This document shows, one piece after another, positions 1-8,910 of a stretch of DNA of 64,000 nucleotides; position 1 is the first letter of the stretch; the number at the start of each line of letters is the position of its first letter. The DNA is from Geodermatophilus nigrescens (GTDB lineage: Bacteria > Actinomycetota > Actinomycetes > Mycobacteriales > Geodermatophilaceae): positions 992,001 to 1,056,000 of the forward strand of contig NZ_FQVX01000002.1 in the NCBI RefSeq assembly GCF_900129495.1, in the 5' to 3' direction. Under the pieces are notes generated by a model that was given only the letters and a program-made list of their open reading frames with translations, was not told the DNA's origin and searched no databases. The position numbers were made by a program, and so were the translations under genes.

Positions 1-966
1 CTGCTGCTCGAGGGCTTCGACTTCGGCGTCGCGGCGCTGCTGCCGGTGCTCGGCCGCCGCACCGCCGACCGGCACCTCATGCTGCGCACCATCGGCCCCG
101 TCTGGGACGGCAACGAGGTCTGGCTGGTCACCGCCGTCGGCGCGGTGTTCGCCGCCTTCCCCGGCTGGTACGCCACCTGGCTGCCGGCGCTGTACCTGCC
201 CTTCGTCCTGGTGCTGCTCGGCCTGATCGTGCGGGCGGTGGCCTTCGAGTGGCGGCACCAGTCGCACGACCCGCGGTGGGACGCCACCTGGACGCGCGTC
301 ATCACCGGCGGCTCGCTGGTGGCCGCGGCCGGCATCGGCGCCGCGCTCGGCGCCACCACGCTGGGGCTGCCGGTCGACGGCGACGGGACCCGGGTGGGCG
401 GCGCGTTCGCCGGCCTCGGCTGGTCCTCGCTGCTCGGCGCGGTCGCCGTCGTGGCGTACTCGCTGGTGCACGGCGCGCTGTTCCTCGCGCTCAAGACCGA
501 CGGCCCGCTGCGGCTGCGGGCGCGCGCGTTCGCGCTCCGCTCCGCGCCGGTGGGCGCGCTGCCGCTGCTGGCGTGGGCGGGGCTCGTGCACCTGCGCTCG
601 GGCACCGTGGTCACCGGCGTGCTGTGGCTGGTCGCCGCGCTGGCCGTCGTCGTCACCTGGACCCGGGTGCGCCTCGACCGCGAGGGGCAGGCCTTCGCCG
701 GCTGGGCCACCGTGCTGCTGGCCTCCGCGGCGACGCTGTTCGGCGCCGCCTTCCCGGTGGTCGTCCCCTCGACCGTCGACCCGGCCTTCGACCTCACCGT
801 CGCGCAGGCCTCGGTCAGTGACTACACGCTGGGCATCATGACGTGGGTGGCCGCGGTCGGTCTGCCGGTGGTGCTGGCCTACCAGGCGTGGACGTACTGG
901 GTGTTCCGCCGGCGCCTCACCGCCGAGCCCCAGCACGACGACGCCGCGGACCCGGTGGCCGCCTGA
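1..966 (+). CDS. cydB: Cytochrome bd ubiquinol oxidase subunit II, 5' truncated
   Basis: Reading frame 1 is open from the first base, so the gene starts upstream of the window; 321 residues are visible. The first visible residues, LLLEGFDFGVAALLPVLG, match the conserved first transmembrane helix of CydB. The rest is strongly hydrophobic with several helices and ends in a short basic and acidic tail. CydB is the membrane subunit paired with CydA in the high-affinity terminal oxidase that reduces oxygen with quinol. Its TGA overlaps the ATG of the following cydDC gene (TGATG), implying translational coupling. CydA should lie just upstream, outside the window. Confidence 0.95.
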   Translation: MLLEGFDFGVAALLPVLGRRTADRHLMLRTIGPVWDGNEVWLVTAVGAVFAAFPGWYATWLPALYLPFVLVLLGLIVRAVAFEWRHQSHDPRWDATWTRVITGGSLVAAAGIGAALGATTLGLPVDGDGTRVGGAFAGLGWSSLLGAVAVVAYSLVHGALFLALKTDGPLRLRARAFALRSAPVGALPLLAWAGLVHLRSGTVVTGVLWLVAALAVVVTWTRVRLDREGQAFAGWATVLLASAATLFGAAFPVVVPSTVDPAFDLTVAQASVSDYTLGIMTWVAAVGLPVVLAYQAWTYWVFRRRLTAEPQHDDAADPVAA

Positions 967-3900
967 TGGGCCGCCCCCGCGCGGCGGGCCCGGCCCGGGG
1001 GCCGCTCGCGCCGCTGGCCGGGGTGCCGGGCGTGCCCGGCGCCCTGGCCCGGGCGGCCGCCGCGGCCCTGGGGTCGACGGCGGGGCTGGTCCTGCTCGCC
1101 GCCGGCCTCGCGCACGCCCTCGCCCGCGCCGCCGGGTTCGCCGACGGCGCGCTGGGCGGGCCGCTCGCGCTGGCCGCCGCCGGCGCGGTGCTGCGCGCGG
1201 TCGCCGGCACCCTCGGCGAGCGGGCCGCCGCCCGCGACGCCCGCCGCGCCGAGGACGCGCTGCGCCGCTCCCTGCTCGAGCGGCTGGCCGCCTCCCCGGC
1301 CGCGGTCGCCGCCGCCGGCGGTCCGGCGCCCGCCGCCGTGCTCGCCACCACCCGGCTCGCCGACCTCGCGCCGGGCCTGGCCGGCTACCTGCCCGCGCTG
1401 GCGCAGGCCGCCGTCGTCCCGCCGGTGCTCCTGGTCGTCCTCGCCGCCACCGACCTGCTGTCGGCGGGCCTGGTCGCGGTCACCCTGCCGCTGGTGCCGC
1501 TGTTCATGGCGCTGGTCGGCCTCGCCACCCGCGACGGCACCACCGACGCCGCCCGCGCCCTCGACCGGCTCGCCGCGCACGTCGCCGAGCTGGTCCGCGG
1601 CTTGCCCGTGCTCGTGGGCCTCGGCCGCGCCGCCGAGCAGGTGGCCGCGCTCGCCGAGCTCGGCGAGGCCTCCCGCCGCCGCACGCTGGCCACGCTGCGG
1701 CTGGCCTTCCTCTCCGCGCTGGTGCTGGAGCTGATCGCCACGCTGTCGGTGGCACTGGTCGCGGTGACCGTCGGCCTGCGCCTGGTGCACGGCGACCTCG
1801 GCCTCGCCGTCGGGCTCACCGCGCTGCTGCTCGCGCCCGAGGCCTTCGCGCCGCTGCGCGCGCTCGGCACCGCCCACCACGCCGGCGAGGCCGCCACCCT
1901 CGCCGCCGCCGAGGCCCGCGCGGTGCTCGCCGCCCCGGCCCCTTCGGAGGGCGCGGCCGGCGACGGCGACCCGCGCGGCGCCGACGTCGCCGTCACCGGG
2001 CTCACGGTGCGCCACCCCGGCCGCGCGGTGCCCGCCCTGCCGCCGACCGACCTGGCGCTGCGGCCCGGCGAGCTCGTCGTGCTGCGCGGCGCCAGCGGCT
2101 CGGGCAAGTCGACGCTGCTGGCCGCGCTGACCGGCGCCCTCGACCCGGCCGCGGAGGTCGCCGGCACCGTGACCGGCGTCCCGGCCGGCGGGGTCGCGCT
2201 GGTGCCGCAGCACCCGCGGACGACGGCGCCCACCGTCGCCGACGAGCTGCGCCGGCACGCCGCGCCGGTGCCGGGCGTGGACGCCGTCGTCGCCGAGGCC
2301 TTCGTCGTGGAGGCGCTGGACCGGGTCGGCGCCACCGCGCTGGCCGGCCGCGACTGCACCACCCTGTCCCCCGGCGAGCTGCAGCGCGTGGCGCTGGCCC
2401 GCGCTCTGGTCCGCGTCCGCCGGGGCGCCCGGCTGCTGCTGCTCGACGAGCCGACCGCGCACCTCGACGACGCCGCGGCCGCCCGCGTGGCCGCCGTGCT
2501 GGCCGGCCTGCGGGGCACGGTCACCGTCCTGCTGGTCACCCACGACCCGGCGCTGGCCGCGCTCGCCGACCGCACGGGAACCCTGGCGGCGCCCGGCTCC
2601 CCCGTCCTCCCCGCCACATCGGCGGTCCCGTCGCCACCGGTGGCCGGAGGCGACCACGTCGCCGATGTGGGCGCCACCCCGCCGGCCGCCACCGCCGCAG
2701 CCACCACCGCCGCAGCCGCCACCACCGCGCTGGGCTGGCCGCGCCGCGCCCTGGTGCGGGCCGTCGCCGCGGGCACCGCCTCGGCCGGCGCCGGCGTCGC
2801 GCTCACCGCCCTCTCCGGCTGGCTGATCGTGCGCGCCGCGGAGATGCCGCCCGTGCTCACGCTGCTCGTCGCGATCGTCGGCGTGCGCGCCTCGGGTCTC
2901 GGCCGGGCGCTGCTGCGCTGGACCGAGCGGCTCACCGCCCACGACGCCGCCCTGCGCATGGCCGCCGACCTGCGGGTGCGGGTCTGGCGGGCGCTGGCCG
3001 CGCAGGGCGTGGCCGCCGACCGGACGCCGGGCAGCGCACTGGCCCGGGTGGTCGGCGACGTCGGCCTGGTGCAGGACCTGTCGGTGCGCGTGGTGCCGCC
3101 GGCGCTGGTGGCGGTCACCGTCCCGGCGCTCACCGTCGCCGTCCTCGCGGTGCTGTCCCCCGCCGCCGCGGGCGCCGTCGCCGTCGTCCTGGCGCTCACC
3201 GCCGCGGGCGTGCTGGCCGTGCACCGGCGGGTCGACGCCGGCGCCGCCCGGGCCGAGGGTGCGCTGCGGGTGGCCGCGCTGCGCGACGTCACCACCGCGC
3301 TCGAGGGCGCGCCCGACCTCCGGGCCCACGGCCTGGCCGCCGCCACCGCCGCCGACCTGGCCGCGGTCGCGGGCCGCCGCTCGGCCGTCGCGGCCACCGG
3401 CGAGCGGGCCGGCGCGCTCGGCACCGGCCTCGTCGTCCTCGGCACCGGCCTGGCCGCCGTGCTCGCCACCGCGGCCGGCGCGGCGACCGGGGTCACCGGC
3501 CCGCTGGTCGCGGTGCTCGGTCTCGCCCCGCTCGCGCTGGCCGAGCCGCTGACCGGCCTGGTCTCGGCGCTGCAGCGGCGCGGCGCGCTCGCCGACGCCC
3601 GCGCCCGGCTCGACGCCGTCCTCACCGCCCCGGTGCCCACCGACCCGGCCGACCCGCTGCCCGCCCCAGCGCCGGTGCGCGATCTCGCCGTCACCGGCCT
3701 CACCGCCGGCTGGCCCGGCGGCCCGGACGTGCTGCGGGACCTGTCCGCGCGGGCCTCCGCGGACGGCGGCTGGCTGGTCGTGCGCGGGCCCTCCGGCGCC
3801 GGCAAGTCGACGTTCCTCGCGGTGCTGCTCGCCGCGCTGCGCCCGCGGGCCGGCGGCTACGCGCTCGGCGGCACCGACACCGCCCGGCTGACCGGCGACG

Positions 3901-4358
3901 CGGTGCGCTCGCGGACGGCCTGGCTGCCGCAGGAGTCGCACGTGTTCGCCTCCACCATCCGGGCCAACCTCGCGCTGGCGGCACCCCGCGGCGCACTCGC
4001 CGGCCCCGACGGTGAGCGGCGGATGGGCGCGGCGCTCACCGCCGCCGGCCTCGGCCCGCTGGTGGCCGGCCTGCCCGACGGCCTCGACACCCCCGTCGGC
4101 GCAGGCGGCACCGCACTGTCCGGCGGCGAGCGGCGGCGGCTGGCCGCGGCGCGGGCGCTGCTCGCCGACCGCGACGTCGTGCTGCTCGACGAGCCCACCG
4201 CGCACCTCGACCCGCCGACCGCCGCCGCGCTGCTGGCCGACCTGCGCCGCGCCCTGGCCGGCCGGGTGGTCGTCTGCGTGACCCACGACGACGCCGTCGA
4301 GCGGCCCGGCGACACGGTGCTGCGGCTCGGCGCGACCGCCCCGGTGCCGGTCAGCTGA
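966..4358 (+). CDS. cydDC: Fused CydDC thiol/heme-type ABC exporter for bd oxidase assembly
   Basis: 1130 residues holding two complete ABC half-transporters in one chain: membrane domain 1 (about 20-330), ATPase 1 (Walker A GASGSGKST near 375, signature LSPGE, Walker B LLLLDEPTAHLD near 491), an Ala/Thr-rich linker near 575-590, membrane domain 2, and ATPase 2 (Walker A GPSGAGKST near 941, signature LSGGE, Walker B near 1071). In E. coli CydD and CydC are separate proteins needed for bd oxidase assembly; the fused form is familiar in Actinobacteria. The ATG at 966 was chosen because it overlaps the cydB stop codon. The 3' end overlaps the convergent response regulator gene by 8 bases. Confidence 0.93.
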   Translation: MGRPRAAGPARGPLAPLAGVPGVPGALARAAAAALGSTAGLVLLAAGLAHALARAAGFADGALGGPLALAAAGAVLRAVAGTLGERAAARDARRAEDALRRSLLERLAASPAAVAAAGGPAPAAVLATTRLADLAPGLAGYLPALAQAAVVPPVLLVVLAATDLLSAGLVAVTLPLVPLFMALVGLATRDGTTDAARALDRLAAHVAELVRGLPVLVGLGRAAEQVAALAELGEASRRRTLATLRLAFLSALVLELIATLSVALVAVTVGLRLVHGDLGLAVGLTALLLAPEAFAPLRALGTAHHAGEAATLAAAEARAVLAAPAPSEGAAGDGDPRGADVAVTGLTVRHPGRAVPALPPTDLALRPGELVVLRGASGSGKSTLLAALTGALDPAAEVAGTVTGVPAGGVALVPQHPRTTAPTVADELRRHAAPVPGVDAVVAEAFVVEALDRVGATALAGRDCTTLSPGELQRVALARALVRVRRGARLLLLDEPTAHLDDAAAARVAAVLAGLRGTVTVLLVTHDPALAALADRTGTLAAPGSPVLPATSAVPSPPVAGGDHVADVGATPPAATAAATTAAAATTALGWPRRALVRAVAAGTASAGAGVALTALSGWLIVRAAEMPPVLTLLVAIVGVRASGLGRALLRWTERLTAHDAALRMAADLRVRVWRALAAQGVAADRTPGSALARVVGDVGLVQDLSVRVVPPALVAVTVPALTVAVLAVLSPAAAGAVAVVLALTAAGVLAVHRRVDAGAARAEGALRVAALRDVTTALEGAPDLRAHGLAAATAADLAAVAGRRSAVAATGERAGALGTGLVVLGTGLAAVLATAAGAATGVTGPLVAVLGLAPLALAEPLTGLVSALQRRGALADARARLDAVLTAPVPTDPADPLPAPAPVRDLAVTGLTAGWPGGPDVLRDLSARASADGGWLVVRGPSGAGKSTFLAVLLAALRPRAGGYALGGTDTARLTGDAVRSRTAWLPQESHVFASTIRANLALAAPRGALAGPDGERRMGAALTAAGLGPLVAGLPDGLDTPVGAGGTALSGGERRRLAAARALLADRDVVLLDEPTAHLDPPTAAALLADLRRALAGRVVVCVTHDDAVERPGDTVLRLGATAPVPVS

Positions 4359-4998
4359 CGAAGCCCGAGCGGTAGGCCAGCACCACCGCCTGGGTGCGGT
4401 CGCGGGCGCCGGTCTTGGCCAGCACCGCGGCCACGTGGCTGCGCACCGTCTCCACCCCCACGACGAGCGCGGCGGCGATCTCGGCGTTGCTGCGGCCGTC
4501 GGCCACCAGCCGCAGCACCTCGGCCTCCCGCGCGGTGAGCCGGGACAGCCCCGGCGCGACCGCCGGGTCGGGCGCGCCCGCCTGCCGCCGCACCAGCCGG
4601 CGCACCGCGTCGGGGAACAGCAGCGACTCGCCGCGGGCCACCGTGCGGATGCCGTGCAGCACCTCCTCCGGCGTCGACCGCTTGAGCAGGTACCCGTCGG
4701 CGCCCGCGGCCAGGGCGTCGACGATCGAGGCGTCGTTGGCGAACGTGGTGAGCACGAGCACCCGCGCCGCCGAGCCCGCGCGCACCAGCGCCTTGGTGGC
4801 GGCGATGCCGTCGAGGCCGGGCATGCGCACGTCCATGAGGACGACGTCGGGGGCGGTGCGGCCCACCAGGTCGAGCACCTCCGACCCGTCGCCGGCCTGG
4901 CCGACCACCTCCAGGTCGGGCTCGGCGCCGATCACGGCGGCCAGCCCGCTGCGGATCAGCGGCTCGTCGTCGACCAGCGCGACGCGGACGGTGCTCAC
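4351..4998 (-). CDS. NarL/LuxR-family response regulator
   Basis: 215 residues with an N-terminal receiver domain (acidic pair DDE near residue 10, predicted phospho-acceptor Asp56 in LMDVRMPG, conserved Lys later in LKRS) and a C-terminal LuxR helix-turn-helix (LTAREAEVLRLVADGRSN, then VETVRSHVAAVLAKTGA). It should bind DNA when phosphorylated by the adjacent histidine kinase, whose TGA overlaps this GTG start by four bases. The gene ends inside the 3' end of cydDC on the opposite strand. Regulation of the oxidase locus is possible from position, but nothing in the sequence proves the target. Confidence 0.93.
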   Translation of the reverse strand: MSTVRVALVDDEPLIRSGLAAVIGAEPDLEVVGQAGDGSEVLDLVGRTAPDVVLMDVRMPGLDGIAATKALVRAGSAARVLVLTTFANDASIVDALAAGADGYLLKRSTPEEVLHGIRTVARGESLLFPDAVRRLVRRQAGAPDPAVAPGLSRLTAREAEVLRLVADGRSNAEIAAALVVGVETVRSHVAAVLAKTGARDRTQAVVLAYRSGFVS

Positions 4999-6203
4999 CG
5001 CGCGTGCACCGGCAGCCGGACGTCGAGCACGAACCGCCCGTCGTCGTCGGGGCCGGCCGTGACCGTGCCGCGCAGGTCGCGCACCCGCTCGCGCACCCCG
5101 CGCAGCCCGCGCCCGCCCCCCGCGGTGCCCGGCACCGAGCCCGGCGTCGTGTCCACCAGCCGCAGCGCCAGGTCCGCGCCGGCGTCGACCTCCAGCCGGC
5201 AGGCCGCGCCGGGCGCGTGCCGCAGCACGTTGGTCAGCCCCTCCTGCACGATCCGGTAGCCGGCGCGGGAGACCACCGCGGGCAGCGCGCCCGGCTCGCC
5301 GCCGACGGACACGTCCACCCGGACGCCGGCGTCGCGGGCGGTGGCCAGCAGCGCGTCGAGGTCGCGCAGGTCGGGCGCCGGCGCGGCCGGGCCGTCGGCG
5401 TGCTCGCGCAGCAGGCCGAGCACGTGGTCGAGGTCGACCAGCGCCCGCCGCGCGGCGTCCTCGGTCGCCCGGATCGCCGCCTCGGCCGCGGCCGGGTCGC
5501 GGGTCATCAGCCGCCGGGCGGCGCCGGCCTGCACGCTGACCAGGCTCAGCGAGTGCCCCACGCTGTCGTGCAGCTCGCGGGCCAGCCGGTCGCGGCCGGC
5601 GAGCACGGCCACCGCCGCCTCGGCCGCGGCCAGCCGCTCGGCGGTGGAGCCGGCCAGCAGCCGCGGCGCGAGGACGGCCAGCCCGCGGCCGAGCAGGTCC
5701 CCCGCGACGACGGCGGCGACGGCCAGCGCCGCGGCCGCCGCCAGCCGCAGCGCGGGGTCGCCGGGCACCGGCAGGCCGTCGAGGAGCGGATCGTCCGGGG
5801 CGGCGGCCAGCACGACCGCCGTCGGCAGCCCGACCACGAGCAGGCCGCCGGCGAGCCCGCCGGCCAGGACGTGCCCCACCACGAGGACGGCGGTGCGGGC
5901 CCGCTGCGCCGCCGTCCCCGAGGGCCCCACCCGGTCGTCGACGCGGCCGGTGAGCAGCGCCCCGACCGCCACGCCCTCGATGGAGCGGGACTCGGCCAGG
6001 GCGCCCAGCGCCGCCACCGGGACCGCCACGACGACGAGGGCCAGGACGACCGCGAGCGGCCCGGGCAGGCCCGCGGTGAGCAGGAGCTGGGCCGGCCAGG
6101 CCAGGACGACGCCGACGGCGAGGGCCAGCGCCCCGCCGAGGAGCAGGTACACCCAGCGGTGCAGCGACCTGCGCAGCGCCGGCGAGGGGTGGACGCGCAC
6201 CAC
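4995..6203 (-). CDS. NarL-type sensor histidine kinase, membrane bound
   Basis: 402 residues. The N-terminal 180 residues form several hydrophobic segments starting at WVYLLLGGALALAVG. A HisKA_3 dimerisation domain follows with the motif RELHDSVGHSLSL, predicted phosphorylated His212, and then a HATPase domain (GLTNVLRHA near 328, GRGLRGVRERV near the C terminus). No extracytoplasmic sensor domain stands out, so it probably senses within or near the membrane. The GTG at 6203 is the most upstream start consistent with the first basic segment; GTG at 6200 is equally possible. It is translationally coupled to the response regulator downstream. Confidence 0.88.
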   Translation of the reverse strand: MVRVHPSPALRRSLHRWVYLLLGGALALAVGVVLAWPAQLLLTAGLPGPLAVVLALVVVAVPVAALGALAESRSIEGVAVGALLTGRVDDRVGPSGTAAQRARTAVLVVGHVLAGGLAGGLLVVGLPTAVVLAAAPDDPLLDGLPVPGDPALRLAAAAALAVAAVVAGDLLGRGLAVLAPRLLAGSTAERLAAAEAAVAVLAGRDRLARELHDSVGHSLSLVSVQAGAARRLMTRDPAAAEAAIRATEDAARRALVDLDHVLGLLREHADGPAAPAPDLRDLDALLATARDAGVRVDVSVGGEPGALPAVVSRAGYRIVQEGLTNVLRHAPGAACRLEVDAGADLALRLVDTTPGSVPGTAGGGRGLRGVRERVRDLRGTVTAGPDDDGRFVLDVRLPVHAR

Positions 6204-6229
6204 GGCGCCATCCTGGCAGGCCGGGCGGC

Positions 6230-7405
6230 TCACCGGACGCCGCAGACCGGGCAGGTCCCCCGCCGGCGCAGCGCGTGGGCGAGGACCGCCAGCCCCAGCG
6301 CCAGTCCCCAGAGCAGGGTGGGGAACAGCAGCAGGAACGATGCCTCGACCGGGTCGCCCGAGCCGAGCCCGGCGATGCCGATGGCCAGCATGGACGGGCC
6401 CGACGCGAGCAGGACGACCGCGACGGTGCCGCCGGCGAGCACCGGCACCCGCACCGGCACCGGCCGGCCGCGCAGCACCGGCACCCAGGACGGCCAGACC
6501 TCGCCCCACGGCCGGATCAGCCCGAGGGTGGCCACCGCGCCGCCGAGCGCCGCGATCCCCAGCGCCAGCCCGAACAGCCGCAGCGCCGGGTCCGCGCCGT
6601 CGGGCAGCCCCACGCCCCACGGCGTCAGCCAGGTCATCCGGAGCAGGCCGTAGGGCAGCGGGCAGGCGGCGGCGACCAGCGTCGCGACGCGCCCCCAGCG
6701 CGCGGCGGCCTCCGGCCGGGTCCAGGCCGGGCCGGGGCGCCCGCAGCTGCCGCAGACCCCGCGGGCGGCGCGCAGCACCCGCACGCCGAGCCAGGCGAGG
6801 AGCACCGTGCCGCCGAGCAGCAGGGCGAGGTGCCCGCGCGAGGGCAGCTCGCGGGCCAGCGGGTCGCGCAGCTCGCCGGCGAGCCGGGCGACGCTGTCGG
6901 GGTCGAGCACGCCGCTGAGCAGGCCCGCGGCCACCACGGCGGCGACGGCGAGCAGCCACGGCCGCGCCCGCCGGCTGCGCACGGCGCCGATCGTGAACAC
7001 GACGAGGAAGGCGGCGGGGGCGACGATCGCGCACAGGTAGCCGAGCAGCACCAGCACCCGCAGGTCGGCGGTGAGCGCGGCCAGCCCGCCGGCGACGGCG
7101 AGGGCCAGCACCGCGGCGCCGGCCGACGGGCGTCCCCGCGCGGCGACCGCCGTCGCGGCCAGCCCGCCGGCGGCGAGGCCCAGCACCAGCCAGGCGGTGA
7201 GGTCCGGGGGCAGGACGGTCAGCAGGCCGGCGCCGCCGTTCTCGCCGTCGCCGTCGAGGCCGGGGCGGCTCGCGGGGTCGAGCACCCACCGCAGGCCGAG
7301 GGCCAGGTGCAGGACGCTCCACGCCGCGGCGGCCAGGAGCAGGGGACGCGGCGGCCCGCCGGTGCGGGCGGCGGGGACCAGGGGCGGGGACGCGGTGGCG
7401 GGCAC
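6230..7405 (-). CDS. Polytopic membrane protein with two CxxC zinc-ribbon motifs
   Basis: 391 residues, with about ten hydrophobic segments. A CxxC pair (CGSCGRPG, near residue 217) sits in a cytosolic-looking loop and a second pair (CPVCGVR) ends the protein, so the two halves could together bind one zinc ion. I do not recognise a family. The GTG at 7405 is preferred because GGGAGG lies five bases upstream; longer starts lack this. It lies 26 bases upstream of the histidine kinase on the same strand and may form an operon with the two-component pair, perhaps as an accessory sensor. That role is inference. Confidence 0.7.
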   Translation of the reverse strand: MPATASPPLVPAARTGGPPRPLLLAAAAWSVLHLALGLRWVLDPASRPGLDGDGENGGAGLLTVLPPDLTAWLVLGLAAGGLAATAVAARGRPSAGAAVLALAVAGGLAALTADLRVLVLLGYLCAIVAPAAFLVVFTIGAVRSRRARPWLLAVAAVVAAGLLSGVLDPDSVARLAGELRDPLARELPSRGHLALLLGGTVLLAWLGVRVLRAARGVCGSCGRPGPAWTRPEAAARWGRVATLVAAACPLPYGLLRMTWLTPWGVGLPDGADPALRLFGLALGIAALGGAVATLGLIRPWGEVWPSWVPVLRGRPVPVRVPVLAGGTVAVVLLASGPSMLAIGIAGLGSGDPVEASFLLLFPTLLWGLALGLAVLAHALRRRGTCPVCGVR

Positions 7406-7525
7406 GGGGACCTCCCGGGGACGGCCCGGGTGCTCCGGGCGGACGCCGTCCAGCCTCGGCACGCGCGCGGCCCCGGTGCTCCCCCGCGCGGGGGATCCCG
7501 CTCCCCGCCGGAGGGGAGCCCGGCC

Positions 7526-7795
7526 TCAGCGCGGGGGCACCCGCCGGACCTCGAAGCCGGGGTGCCGCGGCAGCGCCGGGTCGACGACGACGGGCACGCC
7601 GGCCGGGTCGCCGAGCAGCGGCCGGCCGGCGGCGTCGGGGACGGTGCGCAGGCGCTCGAGCACCTCGGGCCGGACGCGGACCTCCCGGGGCGGCGCGGCG
7701 CCGGGCGCCCACGCGACGGCGAGGACGTCGTCGCCGGTGCGCGACCGGGCGGGCGGGGGTGCGAGCGGGCGGGTCGGGAGGGTGGTGGTGACCAT
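7526..7795 (-). CDS. Small hypothetical protein, 89 residues
   Basis: A compact protein with a Pro/Arg-rich first 20 residues, then a segment DDVLAVAWAPG and a C-terminal part with LLGDPAGVPVVVDPALP. No transmembrane segment, signal or known motif is visible. The ATG at 7795 is supported by AGGAGG eight bases upstream. The leader between this start and the inverted repeat at 7882 contains a lone half copy of the repeat core (CGTGCTCTGC at 7819-7828). Function unknown. Confidence 0.6.
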   Translation of the reverse strand: MVTTTLPTRPLAPPPARSRTGDDVLAVAWAPGAAPPREVRVRPEVLERLRTVPDAAGRPLLGDPAGVPVVVDPALPRHPGFEVRRVPPR

Positions 7796-7881
7796 GTCGG
7801 GCCTCCTGGGCGGGTCCCCGTGCTCTGCGCCCTTCCTACGCCGGGGGTCCGACGGTTCCCGGGGCACCGACCGGAGCGCGC

Positions 7882-7915
7882 TCGTGCTCTGCACACGGGT
7901 GCGTGCAGAGCACGA
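7882..7915. repeat. Dispersed inverted repeat, copy 1 (core TCGTGCTCTGCAC)
   Basis: Two perfectly complementary 13-base arms (7882-7894 and 7903-7915) flank an 8-base loop. The arm sequence recurs at four other places in the window. This copy lies 32 bases past the stop codon of the minus-strand gene ending at 7948, so it could act as a transcript 3' hairpin; there is no T tract. Confidence 0.85.
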
Positions 7916-7947
7916 CCCGGCCCGGGACGACCCGGCCGGAGGAGCGG

Positions 7948-8589
7948 TCAGCCGGCGACGGGGACGTCGACCGGGATCTCGGGCCCGAGCGTGGCGCCCT
8001 GCAGCAGCCGCAGGTCGTCGCCGGACCAGAAGCTGCCCGGGTCGTACCAGTTGCGCGGGCGGTCGGCGGGCAGCAGGCCCATCGCGGTGTAGGTGGCGGC
8101 CACCAGCTCGGCGCAGAACACCGTCTCCGCGGCGGCGCCCCGGCGCAGCCGCCCGTTGACCCAGCCGCGCACCAGCCCCGGCGTCGTCGGGAAGGGCCGG
8201 CCGTCGAAGCGGGCGACGGTGCGCAGGACGGCGTCCTCCATCTCGCGGGTCACGCCGCCGTCGTCGGCCGGGCCGACGAGCTGACGGAGCCACGCGCGCT
8301 GCCCGTAGCGCTGCCGCCACGTGACGACGGCGTCGCGCAGGTCGTGCAACTGCACGCCGCGCTGGTGCCTGCCGGTCCACGCGTCGGGCAGCGAGCGGCC
8401 GAGCTCGGCGTGCCAGAGCAGCGGCGGCAGGTCCTCCAGGACGACGGCCATGCCGACGTGGTTCACCGGCGCGTTGGTCAGCGCCCGGATCGCCCGGTCG
8501 GCCACCGACGCGCCGCGGAACACCCAGACGTCGCCGGTGCGGGTGAGCTCGACCGCCTCGTCGAGCGGGAGCGCGCGGGGCGGGGTCAC
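7948..8589 (-). CDS. YiiX/permuted NlpC-P60-like cysteine hydrolase family protein
   Basis: 213 residues. The pattern of a His in NHVGMAVV near residue 45 followed about 110 residues later by FCAELVAATY fits the circularly permuted papain-like fold of YiiX/YebB-type NlpC/P60 proteins, where the His precedes the catalytic Cys. No signal peptide is present, so a cytoplasmic role is likely. The substrate is unknown; relatives act on amide or ester bonds. The start is GTG and diverges from the small gene at 8609 with only 19 bases between, so the two promoters must overlap or lie within coding sequence. Confidence 0.65.
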   Translation of the reverse strand: MTPPRALPLDEAVELTRTGDVWVFRGASVADRAIRALTNAPVNHVGMAVVLEDLPPLLWHAELGRSLPDAWTGRHQRGVQLHDLRDAVVTWRQRYGQRAWLRQLVGPADDGGVTREMEDAVLRTVARFDGRPFPTTPGLVRGWVNGRLRRGAAAETVFCAELVAATYTAMGLLPADRPRNWYDPGSFWSGDDLRLLQGATLGPEIPVDVPVAG

Positions 8590-8608
8590 GCGGCTACGTT
8601 AGGCGACC

Positions 8609-8881
8609 GTGCGTCCCTCCTCGCGAGCGTTGAAGCTGCTCGGTCTGGCCGGCCTCGCCGGCGTCGCCGCCACCGGGGCGGTGCTGGTGCGCGGCGAGCG
8701 GCAGCGGCGGGCGCACACGCCCGACGAGGTGCGCACCCGGCTGCACGAGCGGCACGCCGCCGCGGCCGCCGCCCCGGAGGACGCACCCGGGGACGGTCCG
8801 GCGAGCGAGCCGCCCGGCCCGGTGCCGGTGCCCGCCCGGCGCCGGTGGGTGCTCCGGCTGCGGCGGCGACCGGGGGTTTGA
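8609..8881 (+). CDS. Small membrane-anchored hypothetical protein
   Basis: 90 residues with one N-terminal hydrophobic segment (LLGLAGLAGVAATGAVLV) after a short basic start, followed by a charged region with Arg and Ala runs and a basic C terminus. It looks like an N-in anchored or secreted small protein; no family is recognised. The GTG start is 29 bases before the phosphatase gene end-to-start gap, and the two may be cotranscribed. Confidence 0.55.
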   Translation: MRPSSRALKLLGLAGLAGVAATGAVLVRGERQRRAHTPDEVRTRLHERHAAAAAAPEDAPGDGPASEPPGPVPVPARRRWVLRLRRRPGV

Positions 8882-8910
8882 GCCCACCCCGGTGCGCCTA
8901 AGGGACAGGC

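Noticed and set aside
843..965. Longer start for cydDC, 41 residues upstream
   Set aside because: It would lie inside cydB. The ATG at 966 overlaps the cydB stop codon, the usual coupled arrangement.
879..4286. A very long open frame antisense to cydDC
   Set aside because: Low-complexity Gly/Arg/Gln-rich translation with no family resemblance; long antisense frames are expected at this GC content.
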